Notes: a model not told the origin generated them from the sequence alone. DNA of 64,000 bases from Aminicenans sp964648465 (GCA_964648465.1 CAZYMU010000006.1:1-64000); one strand, 5' to 3'; numbered from the stretch's first letter, positions 27,601-35,522 are shown. Program-made: numbers and translations.

Positions 27601-28421
27601 GTGATATAACCGGCTCTGATTCCTATAACAGCGAAATCACATTCAATATGGATCAAGATAAATCAATCTCTGCACTCTTCTGCACACAGTGCGGCGATGT
27701 CAACGGAGACCTGAACATCACTCCTGCAGATGCTCAGGATGCCTTCGAAATGTTTCTCGGCATAATCTCGAGTACGACGGAAACACAAAAAGAAAATGCC
27801 GATGTCAACTGCGACGGGACAGCCATCGAACCGAACATTACACCCGGGGATGCACAGGCGATTTTCGTGAAATTCCTGGGTATAAGTGAACTCCCTGGCG
27901 ACTGTTCCTGCAGGTCAAGAGCAGATGCTTCCAGCAGTGCTTTTTCAAAAAATAACCAGTCCCAGATAGCACCTTCAGAGAATCAACCCGGGATGCATAA
28001 TATCAATCTCTCAATAGATGACATCGATGCAAGATTTAAGAGAGAAATAACTGTACCTGTACGCATAAACAATCCCTTAAATGTAAAATCCTTTGGCTTC
28101 GATCTTGCTTTCGATTCTGGCACATTTGAATTTGCAGGTATCGAAACAGGAAGCCTTTTTAACAACTTCACTAAGGTCGATGCCAATGAGATATCAGAAG
28201 GAGTTGTGAGGATTGGCGGGTTCTCGAGTGAGCCTATCCTGACATCCTCTCCAAGTGTACTCGTAAGATTAAAATTCAGAGTATCGGGAAGAGTAAAAGA
28301 ACCAAGCTCTCTTTCCATCACAAATACAGTCGACGACATTAAAAATGCTACTACCAAATCCGGGGTGGTTTTTATAAAAAATATCAAAAACAAAATAAAG
28401 AGAAATAGAAATGTTTACTAA
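24612..28421 (+). CDS. Secreted beta-helix/PKD protein carrying both a dockerin and a cohesin
   Basis: 1269 residues. Order: signal peptide (about 1-27, ending ILAG), a right-handed beta-helix region like DUF1565/pectate-lyase folds (about 28-580), three PKD domains (about 593-672, 678-755, 763-840, each with WDFGDG or WNFGDG and NPSHTY), a fourth degenerate PKD-like domain (FDWGDG, about 848-935), an InlB_B-like repeat (YRFSKWTGDITG, about 945-1022), a type-I dockerin-like pair of calcium loops (CGDVNGDLNITPADA and DVNCDG...NITPGDA, about 1025-1100) and a cohesin-like domain (FGFDLAFDSGTFEF, VVRIGGF, about 1130-1260). It could both dock on a cohesin and receive a dockerin. The beta-helix may bind or cleave polysaccharide. 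The DNA is AT-rich to about 26.1 kb and clearly GC-richer afterwards. Confidence 0.82.
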   Translation: MISKKTIIRSVFGFIIIFIIMVPNILAGNVYYIDSTNGNDNNDGLSTSAAWKTISKANSTLLPGDTVHIRTGAYDESIRPTNSGTPGNYITYQNYIGESPVITRYVQLTGWINHSGSIYKTNIDESYFYGVWEDDYAKSGYYVTLTPQDSLLEVDEPSESYIDTTAKIVYVWLKDGDNPNRHDMKIGRSIGVNFLSNTDYIKVDGIIIRWTNEGVKLLNCDHNIFQNCVIEYAFNPGFEVVGTSAYNKFLSNKIWNVGPWYAGIGDGFRIGGTANHNLLENNDISVVSHNGITSYGISPEYNIIQHNKVYEVYHSGLNINVNPYKEVWRRNISHGNGSSGLQTDSGDCIISFNIFYHNGWIGASASDGLSIYSTSRANKNHKFFHNVIVDSQKRGVAINNWGGICEDDIFKNNIIYDNKDSQHNSQLRFDGKSSINSNVYSYNCIYRSDVVNVRSYDEGTKTLTWMEYNYSSNFINNVQQDPSFDATYHLNAYSPCINSGNWLTVITSSGSGNQIPVEDAGYFCDGFGIIDGDLIQLEGQTQTAKITNVDYDSNVITVDNPLSWYSGQGVSMPYYGYAPDIGAYEYYETSTSLTASMDASPGSGFVPLSVSFTGSATGGSEPYTYNWDFGDGGSSADQNPSHTYSEEGDYTVIFTVTDDNSQQDTDSIIINASEETDPLEASCSASPVEGEIPFEVTFTGSASGGTAPYSYSWNFGDGASSTAKNPSHTYTQAGTYIVTLTVTDSTASQASASTTISAQAQIPALAASCTASPTSGDIPLTVNFIGSAAGGIPPYSYSWNFGDGTSSTAQNPSHTYTQAGSYTATLTVTDSIASQAIASTEVSASSPVHEVTAPDTPEGPSTGAPGVLYTYTTGGSSCSQGHSVEYYFDWGDGAYSSWSSSTSASHIWSTASTYAVKVQARCSVNPGVTSMWSAAKTVSLEESPNFQLYISSATASPAPGQGGSTNPDTGSYPYPAGNTAQVTALPATNYRFSKWTGDITGSDSYNSEITFNMDQDKSISALFCTQCGDVNGDLNITPADAQDAFEMFLGIISSTTETQKENADVNCDGTAIEPNITPGDAQAIFVKFLGISELPGDCSCRSRADASSSAFSKNNQSQIAPSENQPGMHNINLSIDDIDARFKREITVPVRINNPLNVKSFGFDLAFDSGTFEFAGIETGSLFNNFTKVDANEISEGVVRIGGFSSEPILTSSPSVLVRLKFRVSGRVKEPSSLSITNTVDDIKNATTKSGVVFIKNIKNKIKRNRNVY

Positions 28422-29589
28422 AAAGACTGCCCAATTTATATTGTTTTTCCTCGTTTTACTAGTGATCTTTCAAACCGGGTGCAAAAAGAATCCAATGGCT
28501 CCAGATATGGAAGATTTTACACGTCCGGTCATCTGGATAAATGCATTTGAGATGTCGTTTACAGCATCGGAAGCAAGTGCAAACTCTTCATCTCAGATAT
28601 TGAAAGTTAAGAATTCCGGGATAAACACATTAACTTATTCCATATCAGATGATGCTGACTGGCTGAGTGTTTCGCCTCCGAACGGAAGCTCCACAGGCCA
28701 GATACTCGAGCATCTGGTATCAATAGACAAAAGCGGACTTGAAGCGCAGGATGATAGTTACACATCAGTAATAACGATCACATCTTCTGAAAGCTACAAC
28801 AGTCCTCAAAAGGTGAATGTGAGTCTGACCATCAGTAAAAGTGTGCTGCCGCAGCAGGATGACCCGGATGATGGGGACGACCCACCTCCCGGAGATGATC
28901 CATCAGCACTTTCAGCTTCCTGTTCCGGTTCGCCTGTATCTGGTGTTGTGCCGCTTGACGTAAGCTTTACTGCAAGTGCAAGTGGTGGTATAGCACCCTA
29001 CTCATACTCCTGGAACTTTGGTGACGGTCAATCTTACTCATCCCAAAATCCATCCCACACTTACTCCTCTGCCGGCACCTACACCGCAATCCTCACAGTA
29101 ACCGACAGTACAAATAGCAAAGCTACAGATTCAACCACAATAACCACATCCGCTTCACAGCCACCTGCTACAGGCAATAAAATCGAAGTTAAGTGCAATC
29201 CAAGTTCTGCTTCAGCAGATACAATAGTTAATGTGCCAATATCTATCAAAGGAAATGAAAATGAGATAAAGGTCTTTGGGTTGGAACTTACTTTTGACCC
29301 GAATATGTTTGAATTTCAAAGCGTAGAAAAAGGAAATTTAACAGGAAGCTGGGCAGCAGTGGCTGGAAACGAAACCACTTCCGGCACTTTGAAGATTGGA
29401 GGGTTTTTAGGAGCAGGCACATCGATTCCAACTGGAAGCGATGGGTCAATCGCCATAGTCAAGTTAAAAGTAACAGGCAGCAGTTACAGCAGCGGACAGC
29501 AATGCCAGGTCAGCATTAATAGCTACACCGACGACATCGCAGGCATGTCTCCCGAGCCAGCAAACACAACATTCACTCTTCAAAAATAG
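28411..29589 (+). CDS. Lipoprotein with BACON, PKD and cohesin domains
   Basis: 392 residues. A type-II signal peptide ends FQTGC with the lipidated Cys at 24 (the -3 residue is Gln, so the lipobox is imperfect). It is followed by a BACON-like domain (about 45-142, with WLSVSPPNGSS), an Asp/Pro-rich linker (about 151-165), one PKD domain (about 168-247, WNFGDG, NPSHTY) and a C-terminal cohesin-like domain (about 258-392, with VFGLELTFDPNMFEF, TLKIGGF and a closing beta-strand). The start overlaps the dockerin/cohesin gene by 11 bases, so the two are co-translated. A surface anchor presenting a cohesin is the obvious reading; binding to the dockerins at 24612-28421 or 32219-33433 is inference. 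Confidence 0.82.
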   Translation: MFTKKTAQFILFFLVLLVIFQTGCKKNPMAPDMEDFTRPVIWINAFEMSFTASEASANSSSQILKVKNSGINTLTYSISDDADWLSVSPPNGSSTGQILEHLVSIDKSGLEAQDDSYTSVITITSSESYNSPQKVNVSLTISKSVLPQQDDPDDGDDPPPGDDPSALSASCSGSPVSGVVPLDVSFTASASGGIAPYSYSWNFGDGQSYSSQNPSHTYSSAGTYTAILTVTDSTNSKATDSTTITTSASQPPATGNKIEVKCNPSSASADTIVNVPISIKGNENEIKVFGLELTFDPNMFEFQSVEKGNLTGSWAAVAGNETTSGTLKIGGFLGAGTSIPTGSDGSIAIVKLKVTGSSYSSGQQCQVSINSYTDDIAGMSPEPANTTFTLQK

Positions 29590-29593
29590 AATC

Positions 29594-29661
29594 AAAAAAA
29601 GGTACCTGGTACATATCCTAACGGTACTATTTCTTGGACAAAAATGTGCCTGGCACCTTTT
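29594..29661. repeat. Paired GGTACC/GTGCC palindromic repeat
   Basis: AAAAGGTACCTGGTACAT (29597-29614) and ATGTGCCTGGCACCTTTT (29644-29661) form a long imperfect inverted pair just after the lipoprotein gene. It could terminate transcription. It belongs to the dispersed family seen at 1836, 33440, 35491, 37548 and 39502. The rest of the 310-base gap before the next gene shows only a promoter candidate. Confidence 0.7.
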
Positions 29662-29835
29662 CGTTCAGATCTAAAGTTTGGACTTCTGACATCACGTATA
29701 TTTAAACGTAAGAAGGATGACTTTATATAGCTGTGACAATCGATATTTTCAGCCTTGAACTATAAGACTCCCTTAGATTACTACAATTACCAACTCAAGC
29801 TTAATAGGGTGTCTATCTTTTTGAGAAAGACTAGA

Positions 29836-29864
29836 TTGTAAAGAGCAAATAAAATTATTATAAT
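29836..29864 (+). promoter_or_regulatory. Sigma70-type promoter for the glycosyltransferase gene
   Basis: TTGTAA, a 17-base spacer and a perfect TATAAT lie 35 bases upstream of the TTG start at 29900. Spacing is ideal, although the surrounding DNA is very AT-rich. Confidence 0.5.
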
Positions 29865-29899
29865 TAATCATAATTTAAAATAATTATAGGTGATATTAT

Positions 29900-31129
29900 T
29901 TGTCCAATAAATCATTGAATATTCTATTCTTAGCAAGAGAAACCTATCCACTAAATCGCATACGTCTAACTGATTTGTTTGTGAAACATTTTGCTGAAAT
30001 TGGCAATAAAATCACATGGGTTTTAATGAATGAAAAAAAATCAAATAATATTTTAATAAAGAAAAATAACAATAATATTTTTTATATAACTTATTCCAAA
30101 GGGACAAATTCAAGAATAAAAAACTTTCTTAATAGATTCTTAACAGCAAAAAAATTCAAAATATCAAAGAAAATATTAATGAACCATAAAATCGACATAA
30201 TTATTGCAAATGATGGAATTATTGAAGGCTTTATTGCATATTTATTATCTAAAGAATTTAAAAAACCCTTTGCATTTTATTTATCTTCACTCTTTTTTTC
30301 TTTTAATGAGTCAATATTTAAAGAAGATAGAAATTTAATTAATTTAATTAAATACATTAAATCAAAAATAGAAAAAAAATTATATATATTTTTAGTAAAG
30401 AAATGCGATATTTTCCATCCAATTTCACATTGGATGGGTAAATACTTCTCATCTTATAAAAATAATTTAAAAATTTTCCCTCTTCCTCTTTGCCCAAGTC
30501 AATATTTCATTAATTTTAATTTAAAATTTAATAAGTCAAATGATGTTAATAAATTAATCTATTTTGGTCAAATTACCCCTTTAAGAAAATTAGATTTGTT
30601 ATTGAATGTTTTTAGAATTATAAATGATAATATACAAGGAAAAGAAAACCAATTGTTTTTTATTGGTAGAATCTATAATAAAAAGTATAAACTATATTTA
30701 GAAAAAAAAGCCAAAGCACTATCACTTATTGACTCATTCTTTATAATTGATGAAGTACCAACTCATGATATCCCGCTTTTTGTAAGACAGGCAGATATCG
30801 GATTGAGCATTTTACCTCCAATATTAGGATATCGAGTTTCATCTCCAACAAAAGCTGTTGAGTGTCTTTCTTTAGGTATTCCTATAGTCGGAAATAAAGA
30901 AGTAAAAGACCAAAAATATGTTATCGAAAAAAGCGGTGGAGGAATTTCCCCAAAATATGATTCTAATGAAATTGCAAAAAGTATTATATATTTGTTAAAT
31001 AATAAACATTTTTTAAAAAAAATGGGTGCTAATGGTAAGAATTGGGTAATTCAAAACCGAAATTATAATAAAATGGCTAGATCTTTGAATGAAAAATATC
31101 TTTCCATTATCAAGGAATACCAAATGTAG
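29900..31129 (+). CDS. Glycosyltransferase family 4, TTG start
   Basis: 409 residues. Translation probably begins at a TTG, since AGGTGAT lies seven bases upstream and the encoded SNKSLNILFLARETYPLNRIR is a normal GT4 N-terminus. The C-terminal domain has LIYFGQITPLRKLDLLLNVF, FFIGRIYNKKYKLYL, and SSPTKAVECLSLGIPIVGN with the donor-binding glutamate. The DNA is far more AT-rich than the genes on either side, with long A runs, suggesting separate acquisition. It is followed by the methyltransferase gene after 54 bases. Substrates are unknown. Confidence 0.82.
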   Translation: MSNKSLNILFLARETYPLNRIRLTDLFVKHFAEIGNKITWVLMNEKKSNNILIKKNNNNIFYITYSKGTNSRIKNFLNRFLTAKKFKISKKILMNHKIDIIIANDGIIEGFIAYLLSKEFKKPFAFYLSSLFFSFNESIFKEDRNLINLIKYIKSKIEKKLYIFLVKKCDIFHPISHWMGKYFSSYKNNLKIFPLPLCPSQYFINFNLKFNKSNDVNKLIYFGQITPLRKLDLLLNVFRIINDNIQGKENQLFFIGRIYNKKYKLYLEKKAKALSLIDSFFIIDEVPTHDIPLFVRQADIGLSILPPILGYRVSSPTKAVECLSLGIPIVGNKEVKDQKYVIEKSGGGISPKYDSNEIAKSIIYLLNNKHFLKKMGANGKNWVIQNRNYNKMARSLNEKYLSIIKEYQM

Positions 31130-31183
31130 ATTCATGGGAGCATATACTGATTCTGATAAAATAATCGGTCTAATGATTAGAAA

Positions 31184-32008
31184 ATGAAATATTATGATTC
31201 TTCAAAAAAACAACTGATATATATTAGAGAAAAAGCTACCCCAAAATACTGGGATAAACATTGGAACACTGAAAACATAAGACAAAGGATTCTTAATTCA
31301 GGAAAACATTCTTTTGTTGCAAGGATTACAAAGAAATATCTTAACCCAGGAGAGGGCCCAATTTTGGAAGGGGGATGCGGCTTAGGCAGTAATGTAGAAT
31401 CTTTAAGATTAAACGGATACAAATGTATCGGAGTAGATAACGCAAAAAAGACAGTGCAAGCATTACAAGATAATATACCTGAGCTGGATATTCGATTTGG
31501 AGATGTCAGAAAGTTAGATTTCCCTGATAACTATTTTGCTGGGTATTGGTCTCTTGGAATTATAGAACATTTCCAGACTGGATATGATGACATAGCAAGT
31601 GAGATGTCTAGGATTATCAAACCAGGAGGATATTTATTTTTGTTGTTTCCATATATGTCATATATTAGAAAAATTAAGTCTAAGTTAAAGTTATACAAAG
31701 AATTTAATAATGAAGACATATCTGATTTCTACCAATTTGCTTTAAATATAAAATATGTAATTAACGACTTTGAAGAAAAAGGATTTAGGATGATTAAGAA
31801 AAAACGAAGAGGTGTATTATATGGCATAAAAGATGAGAATACATCATTAAGCCCAATAATTGATTTCCTAATTAAGCATAGAAACAAAAACGTCTTTACA
31901 AAAACCTCTTATTTTGCCTTAAATAGCATTCTATCATTAATATTTGCTCATATATTTGCTCATACAATTTTAATAGTGTTTGAATTGGGGTCGGAACGAC
32001 TAAACTAA
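31184..32008 (+). CDS. Class I SAM-dependent methyltransferase
   Basis: 274 residues with a Rossmann methyltransferase fold: motif I ILEGGCGLGSNVE (about residues 57-70), the acidic residue after strand 2 in CIGVD, IRFGDVRKLDFPDNYF, and the post-motif SLGIIEHF. PGGYLFLLFPYMSY is motif IV/V-like. The C-terminus has a hydrophobic stretch (SILSLIFAHIFAHTILIVF, about 246-266) that could touch the membrane. In a glycan locus it probably O-methylates a sugar, but the target is not visible. It follows the GT4 gene on the same strand. Confidence 0.85.
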   Translation: MKYYDSSKKQLIYIREKATPKYWDKHWNTENIRQRILNSGKHSFVARITKKYLNPGEGPILEGGCGLGSNVESLRLNGYKCIGVDNAKKTVQALQDNIPELDIRFGDVRKLDFPDNYFAGYWSLGIIEHFQTGYDDIASEMSRIIKPGGYLFLLFPYMSYIRKIKSKLKLYKEFNNEDISDFYQFALNIKYVINDFEEKGFRMIKKKRRGVLYGIKDENTSLSPIIDFLIKHRNKNVFTKTSYFALNSILSLIFAHIFAHTILIVFELGSERLN

Positions 32009-32051
32009 CACATTTTAAATAAATCAAGTCATATTCATGCCTAAAATAATA

Positions 32052-32092
32052 CCTTAAAGCCGCTTTTTGGGCCCAAAAAGCCAGCGTTAAGG
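32052..32092 (+). terminator. Large palindrome after the methyltransferase gene, possible terminator
   Basis: A perfect 20-bp palindrome (32062-32081, GCTTTTTGGGCCCAAAAAGC) lies inside a wider dyad CCTTAA (32052-32057) / TTAAGG (32087-32092). It comes 44 bases after the stop codon. There is no U-tract directly after the stem, so it may be a repeat or binding site instead; its AAAAAGGC/TTAAGGC parts resemble the sequence beside the ISL3 insertion. Confidence 0.4.
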
Positions 32093-32152
32093 CATATGTA
32101 GATTCCTTTAAAAAAAGTACCATGGATTTTTTCTTTACCTTTTCATTTCCTG

Positions 32153-32181
32153 TTGACGGCAGATTTTCCTTGTGCTATAAA
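32153..32181 (+). promoter_or_regulatory. Sigma70-type promoter for the dockerin protein gene
   Basis: TTGACG (5/6), a 17-base spacer and TATAAA (5/6), placed 37 bases above the start codon. A strong ribosome-binding site AGGAGG (32208-32213) follows five bases before the ATG. One of the clearest promoter/RBS sets in the window. Confidence 0.65.
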
Positions 32182-32218
32182 ATTCCCTGTCCTTAAATTT
32201 GCCCTGTAGGAGGCAATA

Positions 32219-33433
32219 ATGGTGGAAAAATCACATATATTTTTAAAGGCTTTGCCACTTTTATTGGTCGTTCTCATTCCATATAAATTCGCTCTGCCAA
32301 CTTACAGTGAAGAGACACTTATCATCGGTCATACAAATAAAGCCCTCGCAGCGGAAGAACCACTTATTATCGGTCATACATGTACAGACATCACTCATCT
32401 TCCAAAATACTGGGTAGAAAAGGCAAAGAGCCAGTTCAGGATTTCCTACGGACACACATCGCATGGAAGCCAGATAGTAAGTGGAATGAAAGAGCTCATG
32501 CAACAATCAGACACTTATTCATTTAATCATGATGGGAGTAACGGAGCACTTTCCCTCCACGACACACAACCTTCAGGCGATCTCGGCAATCCGGACAGAA
32601 CCACATGGGCACAGAGAACAAGGGCCCTACTAAATACCCCGGGTTGTGACAGGAACATGATAATATGGTCATGGTGTGGCCAGGCTAATACTTCCGAAGC
32701 AAATATTAATCTCTACCTCAATCTCATGAATAAACTCGAAAAAGATTATCCTGAGGTCACATTCGTATATATGACCGGACATCTGAACGGCACAGGTGAA
32801 GAGGGAAATCTTAACATTCGAAACAACCAGATACGACAATTCTGCCTAAAAAACAATAAGATCCTTTTCGACTTTGCCGACATCGAAAGTTATGACCCTG
32901 ACGGCAATTACTTTCTGGATAAATACGCTGACGACGGGTGCAATTACCTGGACAACGGAGCCCAGAAGAACTGGGCTGATGAGTGGTGCACAGCCCATCC
33001 AGGAGAATGTTCCTCATGTAACTGTGCCCATTCAAAATCGCTAAACTGCGACCTCAAGGGGAGAGCATTCTGGTGGATGATGGCCAGGCTGGCAGGATGG
33101 AATCCCGCAGACTGTGATTTCAACAGCGATAGTACCATAGACAAGCACGACTTGATTGATATAACTGATGTTGCTCTCGATGAGTATGACAAGTGGCTCA
33201 AGGACTGCTGGGAGCCGATGAAAGAATGCGGAGACTTTAACGGCGATGGTATCATCGACTCAAACGATATTCTTGAAAAGCGGAAAAGTATGATACAGGG
33301 ACTCGCGGCCTGGATGCAGAACTGCGGTTTCCAAAATGGAAGAAATTCAAGGCAGCCAAGGAAGATCCCAAAACCTGGTCAGAACGGCAAGTTGAATGAT
33401 CTAATAAAAGATAGTAATTGGGGATCGAGCTGA
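32219..33433 (+). CDS. Secreted protein with C-terminal dockerin-like calcium loops
   Basis: 404 residues. A signal peptide (about 1-28) is followed by an odd tandem duplication (EETLIIGHT and EEPLIIGHT, residues 31-39 and 46-54). The main domain (about 60-295) has the motifs ISYGHTSHGSQIVSGM, IIWSWCGQANTS, FVYMTGHLNGTGE and ILFDFADIESYDPDGN, with many His/Asp/Asn and eight or so cysteines; it may be a hydrolase, but I cannot name the family. Two 12-residue loops with the D-x-N-x-D-x3-D-x2-D pattern (300-311 and 339-350) form a type-I dockerin-like module. It should dock to one of the two cohesins encoded 3-8 kb upstream; that partnership is inferred. Confidence 0.75.
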   Translation: MVEKSHIFLKALPLLLVVLIPYKFALPTYSEETLIIGHTNKALAAEEPLIIGHTCTDITHLPKYWVEKAKSQFRISYGHTSHGSQIVSGMKELMQQSDTYSFNHDGSNGALSLHDTQPSGDLGNPDRTTWAQRTRALLNTPGCDRNMIIWSWCGQANTSEANINLYLNLMNKLEKDYPEVTFVYMTGHLNGTGEEGNLNIRNNQIRQFCLKNNKILFDFADIESYDPDGNYFLDKYADDGCNYLDNGAQKNWADEWCTAHPGECSSCNCAHSKSLNCDLKGRAFWWMMARLAGWNPADCDFNSDSTIDKHDLIDITDVALDEYDKWLKDCWEPMKECGDFNGDGIIDSNDILEKRKSMIQGLAAWMQNCGFQNGRNSRQPRKIPKPGQNGKLNDLIKDSNWGSS

Positions 33434-33439
33434 TCAAAA

Positions 33440-33466
33440 GTAAAAGGTACCAGGTACCAATTTTAC
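33440..33466. repeat. GGTACC palindromic repeat between convergent genes
   Basis: GTAAAA-GGTACCAGGTACC-AA-TTTTAC forms a near-perfect dyad exactly where the dockerin gene (plus) and the PP-loop gene (minus) meet, overlapping the stop codon of the latter. It is well placed to end transcription from both sides and belongs to the dispersed palindrome family. Confidence 0.7.
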
Positions 33467-34455
33467 AGGCCCAGTTTTTTCTTCGCGAGTCTAACTGTCG
33501 CAGGGTTTTCTACTTCCTCGAGCCTCTCCAGAGCAGTGCTCCGGTCCATATAACCTTCCCGCACCAGTCCTGCCAGCTCAAAAGCATACGGATGAAAACC
33601 ATGCTGCTCTTTATGCACCATATTTGCAAATGAATTGAGCAGACAATTTGTAGAATTGGAATCCACATCCTCTGGTATCTTCCATCCCAGTTCAGCAATC
33701 TTTCCGAATATCTTCTCTTCATCGTAATCAAGAAACACAAGAGGACTGATATTATAAGGAAAATTATACGGCGCTTTAAAATGTTTTTCTTCTAGAAAAT
33801 ATGGCCTTACATCATCCCCTGCCACATCGAACAGCGGCTCAAACACCGCCTTCTGCATCACCTTGATTATCTGAGGATTATTTTTCATGACAGACGAAGC
33901 AAGTGGAATCTGTCCCGGAGACCATCCGAACACATTAAAAGGGATATCTTTTTCAACTGCCATCCGAAGGGAGCAGAATTTTATTATTGTAATGCAGGAC
34001 GTACAGATAGTGCTCGCCCTTGTCAATGTCTTGGGAGAAAACAGGTTTTTCTTTGCACTTGCAGTAAAAATTTTCTTCATAACATCAAAACGCGGCTTGA
34101 AAATGATACTGTCTAAACATAATTTCTCTGTAACATTCCGGATATTATCCAGCGCCTGTGTTGAAATAAAACCGTTATCAAAAGCAACTGCAAATACATT
34201 TAACCCGTACCTTTCTTTAAGAATTGTCAAAACATAAGTGCTGTCCTTCCCCCCACTGTAAGACATGATAGCGTCATAGGCAGCTTTACCTTTATGTTCT
34301 TTTATCAGCTTTTCGAAACGCTGCCTGTACCTGAGTTTTTTCTCTTCCAGATTTTCCGCCCCCCTGAAATTCCGGCAGAAATTACATACACCCTCTTCAT
34401 CAAATCTAATCCCGGGAAAAGTCTCAGGCAGCACACAATTTATGCATCTTTTCAT
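33463..34455 (-). CDS. PP-loop ATPase with N-terminal zinc-type cysteines (sugar-amidotransferase-like)
   Basis: 330 residues from the ATG at 34455; an upstream GTG at 34491 adds 12 atypical residues. The start MKRCINCVLPETFPGIRFDEEGVCNFC has two CxxC pairs, as in the WbuX/PseA-type N-acetyl-sugar amidotransferase group. The PP-loop is YSGGKDSTY (about residues 67-75). Further cysteines (TICTSC, about residues 154-159) could bind metal or take part in catalysis. WbuX partners (HisH/HisF-like) are absent. It is the last gene of a cassette with a NadE-like enzyme, an AMP-forming ligase and an ACP, so an ATP-dependent amidation or thiolation is likely. Substrate unknown. Confidence 0.72.
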   Translation of the reverse strand: MKRCINCVLPETFPGIRFDEEGVCNFCRNFRGAENLEEKKLRYRQRFEKLIKEHKGKAAYDAIMSYSGGKDSTYVLTILKERYGLNVFAVAFDNGFISTQALDNIRNVTEKLCLDSIIFKPRFDVMKKIFTASAKKNLFSPKTLTRASTICTSCITIIKFCSLRMAVEKDIPFNVFGWSPGQIPLASSVMKNNPQIIKVMQKAVFEPLFDVAGDDVRPYFLEEKHFKAPYNFPYNISPLVFLDYDEEKIFGKIAELGWKIPEDVDSNSTNCLLNSFANMVHKEQHGFHPYAFELAGLVREGYMDRSTALERLEEVENPATVRLAKKKLGL

Positions 34456-34505
34456 ATTAAAATCACTCTTTATAAAAAATACACTCCGCACCCCTTCTTA
34501 TTTTC

Positions 34506-35465
34506 TTAAAGAAACGGTGGAAGCTTCCTCATATTCTCTGTCGCTTTATGCTTGGCACTAAAATCCCTGAAAGCCCTCTTCACCTGTTCTTCATCTAATC
34601 TCATTACCTCGCACACATCTTCGTGAGAAATTCCACTCTCCCAGGCATACAAAAGCATGTCCAATTTATCATAAGGCATGCGAAAATAAAACTCCTCGTC
34701 GCTCACATCAAAACTAAATGTGTCAGGACTGGGAATCCTTTGTATAATTTCCTCGATGACACCTAGATACTCAGCAAGCCCATACACTTGACTCTTATAA
34801 AGATGGCCAATGGGTTCAATATCCACACCTGCGTCTCCATATTTCACGAAAAATCCCTGCATGAGTTCGCTTTTATTTGTTGTGCCGCAGACAAAATAAT
34901 TCATCTTTTCAGCATAATAATAAAGATGTACCATCCTTGTTCGCTGCTTTGTATTCGTTGCTGCAAAAATTCCGTTCAACATTTCCTTTTTGAGTCTCGC
35001 CGACTTCACGCCCCCTCTACCATCGTCCACTGTGAGAGTGAAAAAATTGAATGCATCTCTGGATAACAAATCAGGAGGCAGAGTGATTTTCAATCTGCAC
35101 TGCTCGTCATATTCAGGGAAAATTTCCCTTATAACTTTATCCCGTCTCTCATAGGTTCCAATGCTCTCAAGCACCGTTGTTATATCGATGATCTCTGTTT
35201 TTATTCCCATTTTCAGGGCATGTTTCACTGCATATTTTCTGCTTTTGGGACTGGATTCCCTCTCCGGGAGGATCAAACCGAATACATTCTCTTTTCCAAG
35301 TGCTCTCACGCACAGCTCAGCACATACGGCAGAATCAATACCACCGCTCAGTCCTACAACAGCACCTTCTCGCTTCATGGAAAGCTGCTCCTTGCGGATA
35401 AATTCACAGATTTGCTTCTCTTCTTTCTTGCAGTCTATTTTAAGGATGTCTTTACTAAATTTCAT
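34506..35465 (-). CDS. NadE-like ammonia-dependent amide synthetase
   Basis: 319 residues of the NAD-synthetase (N-type ATP pyrophosphatase) fold, without a glutaminase domain. Motifs: VGLSGGIDSAV (PP-loop, residues 38-47), CGTTNKSELMQGFFVKYGDAGVDIEPIGHLYKSQV, and IPSPDTFSFDVSDEE in place of the canonical NadE segment. Differences from housekeeping NadE (GTTNKSE rather than GTGNRSE, PSPDT rather than PPSA) and the operon position suggest a specialised paralogue that adenylates a carboxylate and amidates it. It could still be a true NAD synthetase. It lies 50 bases above the PP-loop gene, with a palindromic repeat between it and the ligase gene. Confidence 0.75.
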   Translation of the reverse strand: MKFSKDILKIDCKKEEKQICEFIRKEQLSMKREGAVVGLSGGIDSAVCAELCVRALGKENVFGLILPERESSPKSRKYAVKHALKMGIKTEIIDITTVLESIGTYERRDKVIREIFPEYDEQCRLKITLPPDLLSRDAFNFFTLTVDDGRGGVKSARLKKEMLNGIFAATNTKQRTRMVHLYYYAEKMNYFVCGTTNKSELMQGFFVKYGDAGVDIEPIGHLYKSQVYGLAEYLGVIEEIIQRIPSPDTFSFDVSDEEFYFRMPYDKLDMLLYAWESGISHEDVCEVMRLDEEQVKRAFRDFSAKHKATENMRKLPPFL

Positions 35466-35490
35466 AATTTTTCTGCCACTGCCTACTGAA

Positions 35491-35510
35491 AAAATGGTAC
35501 CTAGTACCTT
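35491..35510. repeat. GGTACC palindromic repeat
   Basis: AATGGTACCTAGTACCTT sits between the ligase and NadE-like genes, followed by a T-run. Beside it (35471-35488) is the second recurrent motif ACTGCCTACTG. Same family as the other GGTACC palindromes. Confidence 0.65.
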
Positions 35511-35522
35511 AGGCCTTTTTTT

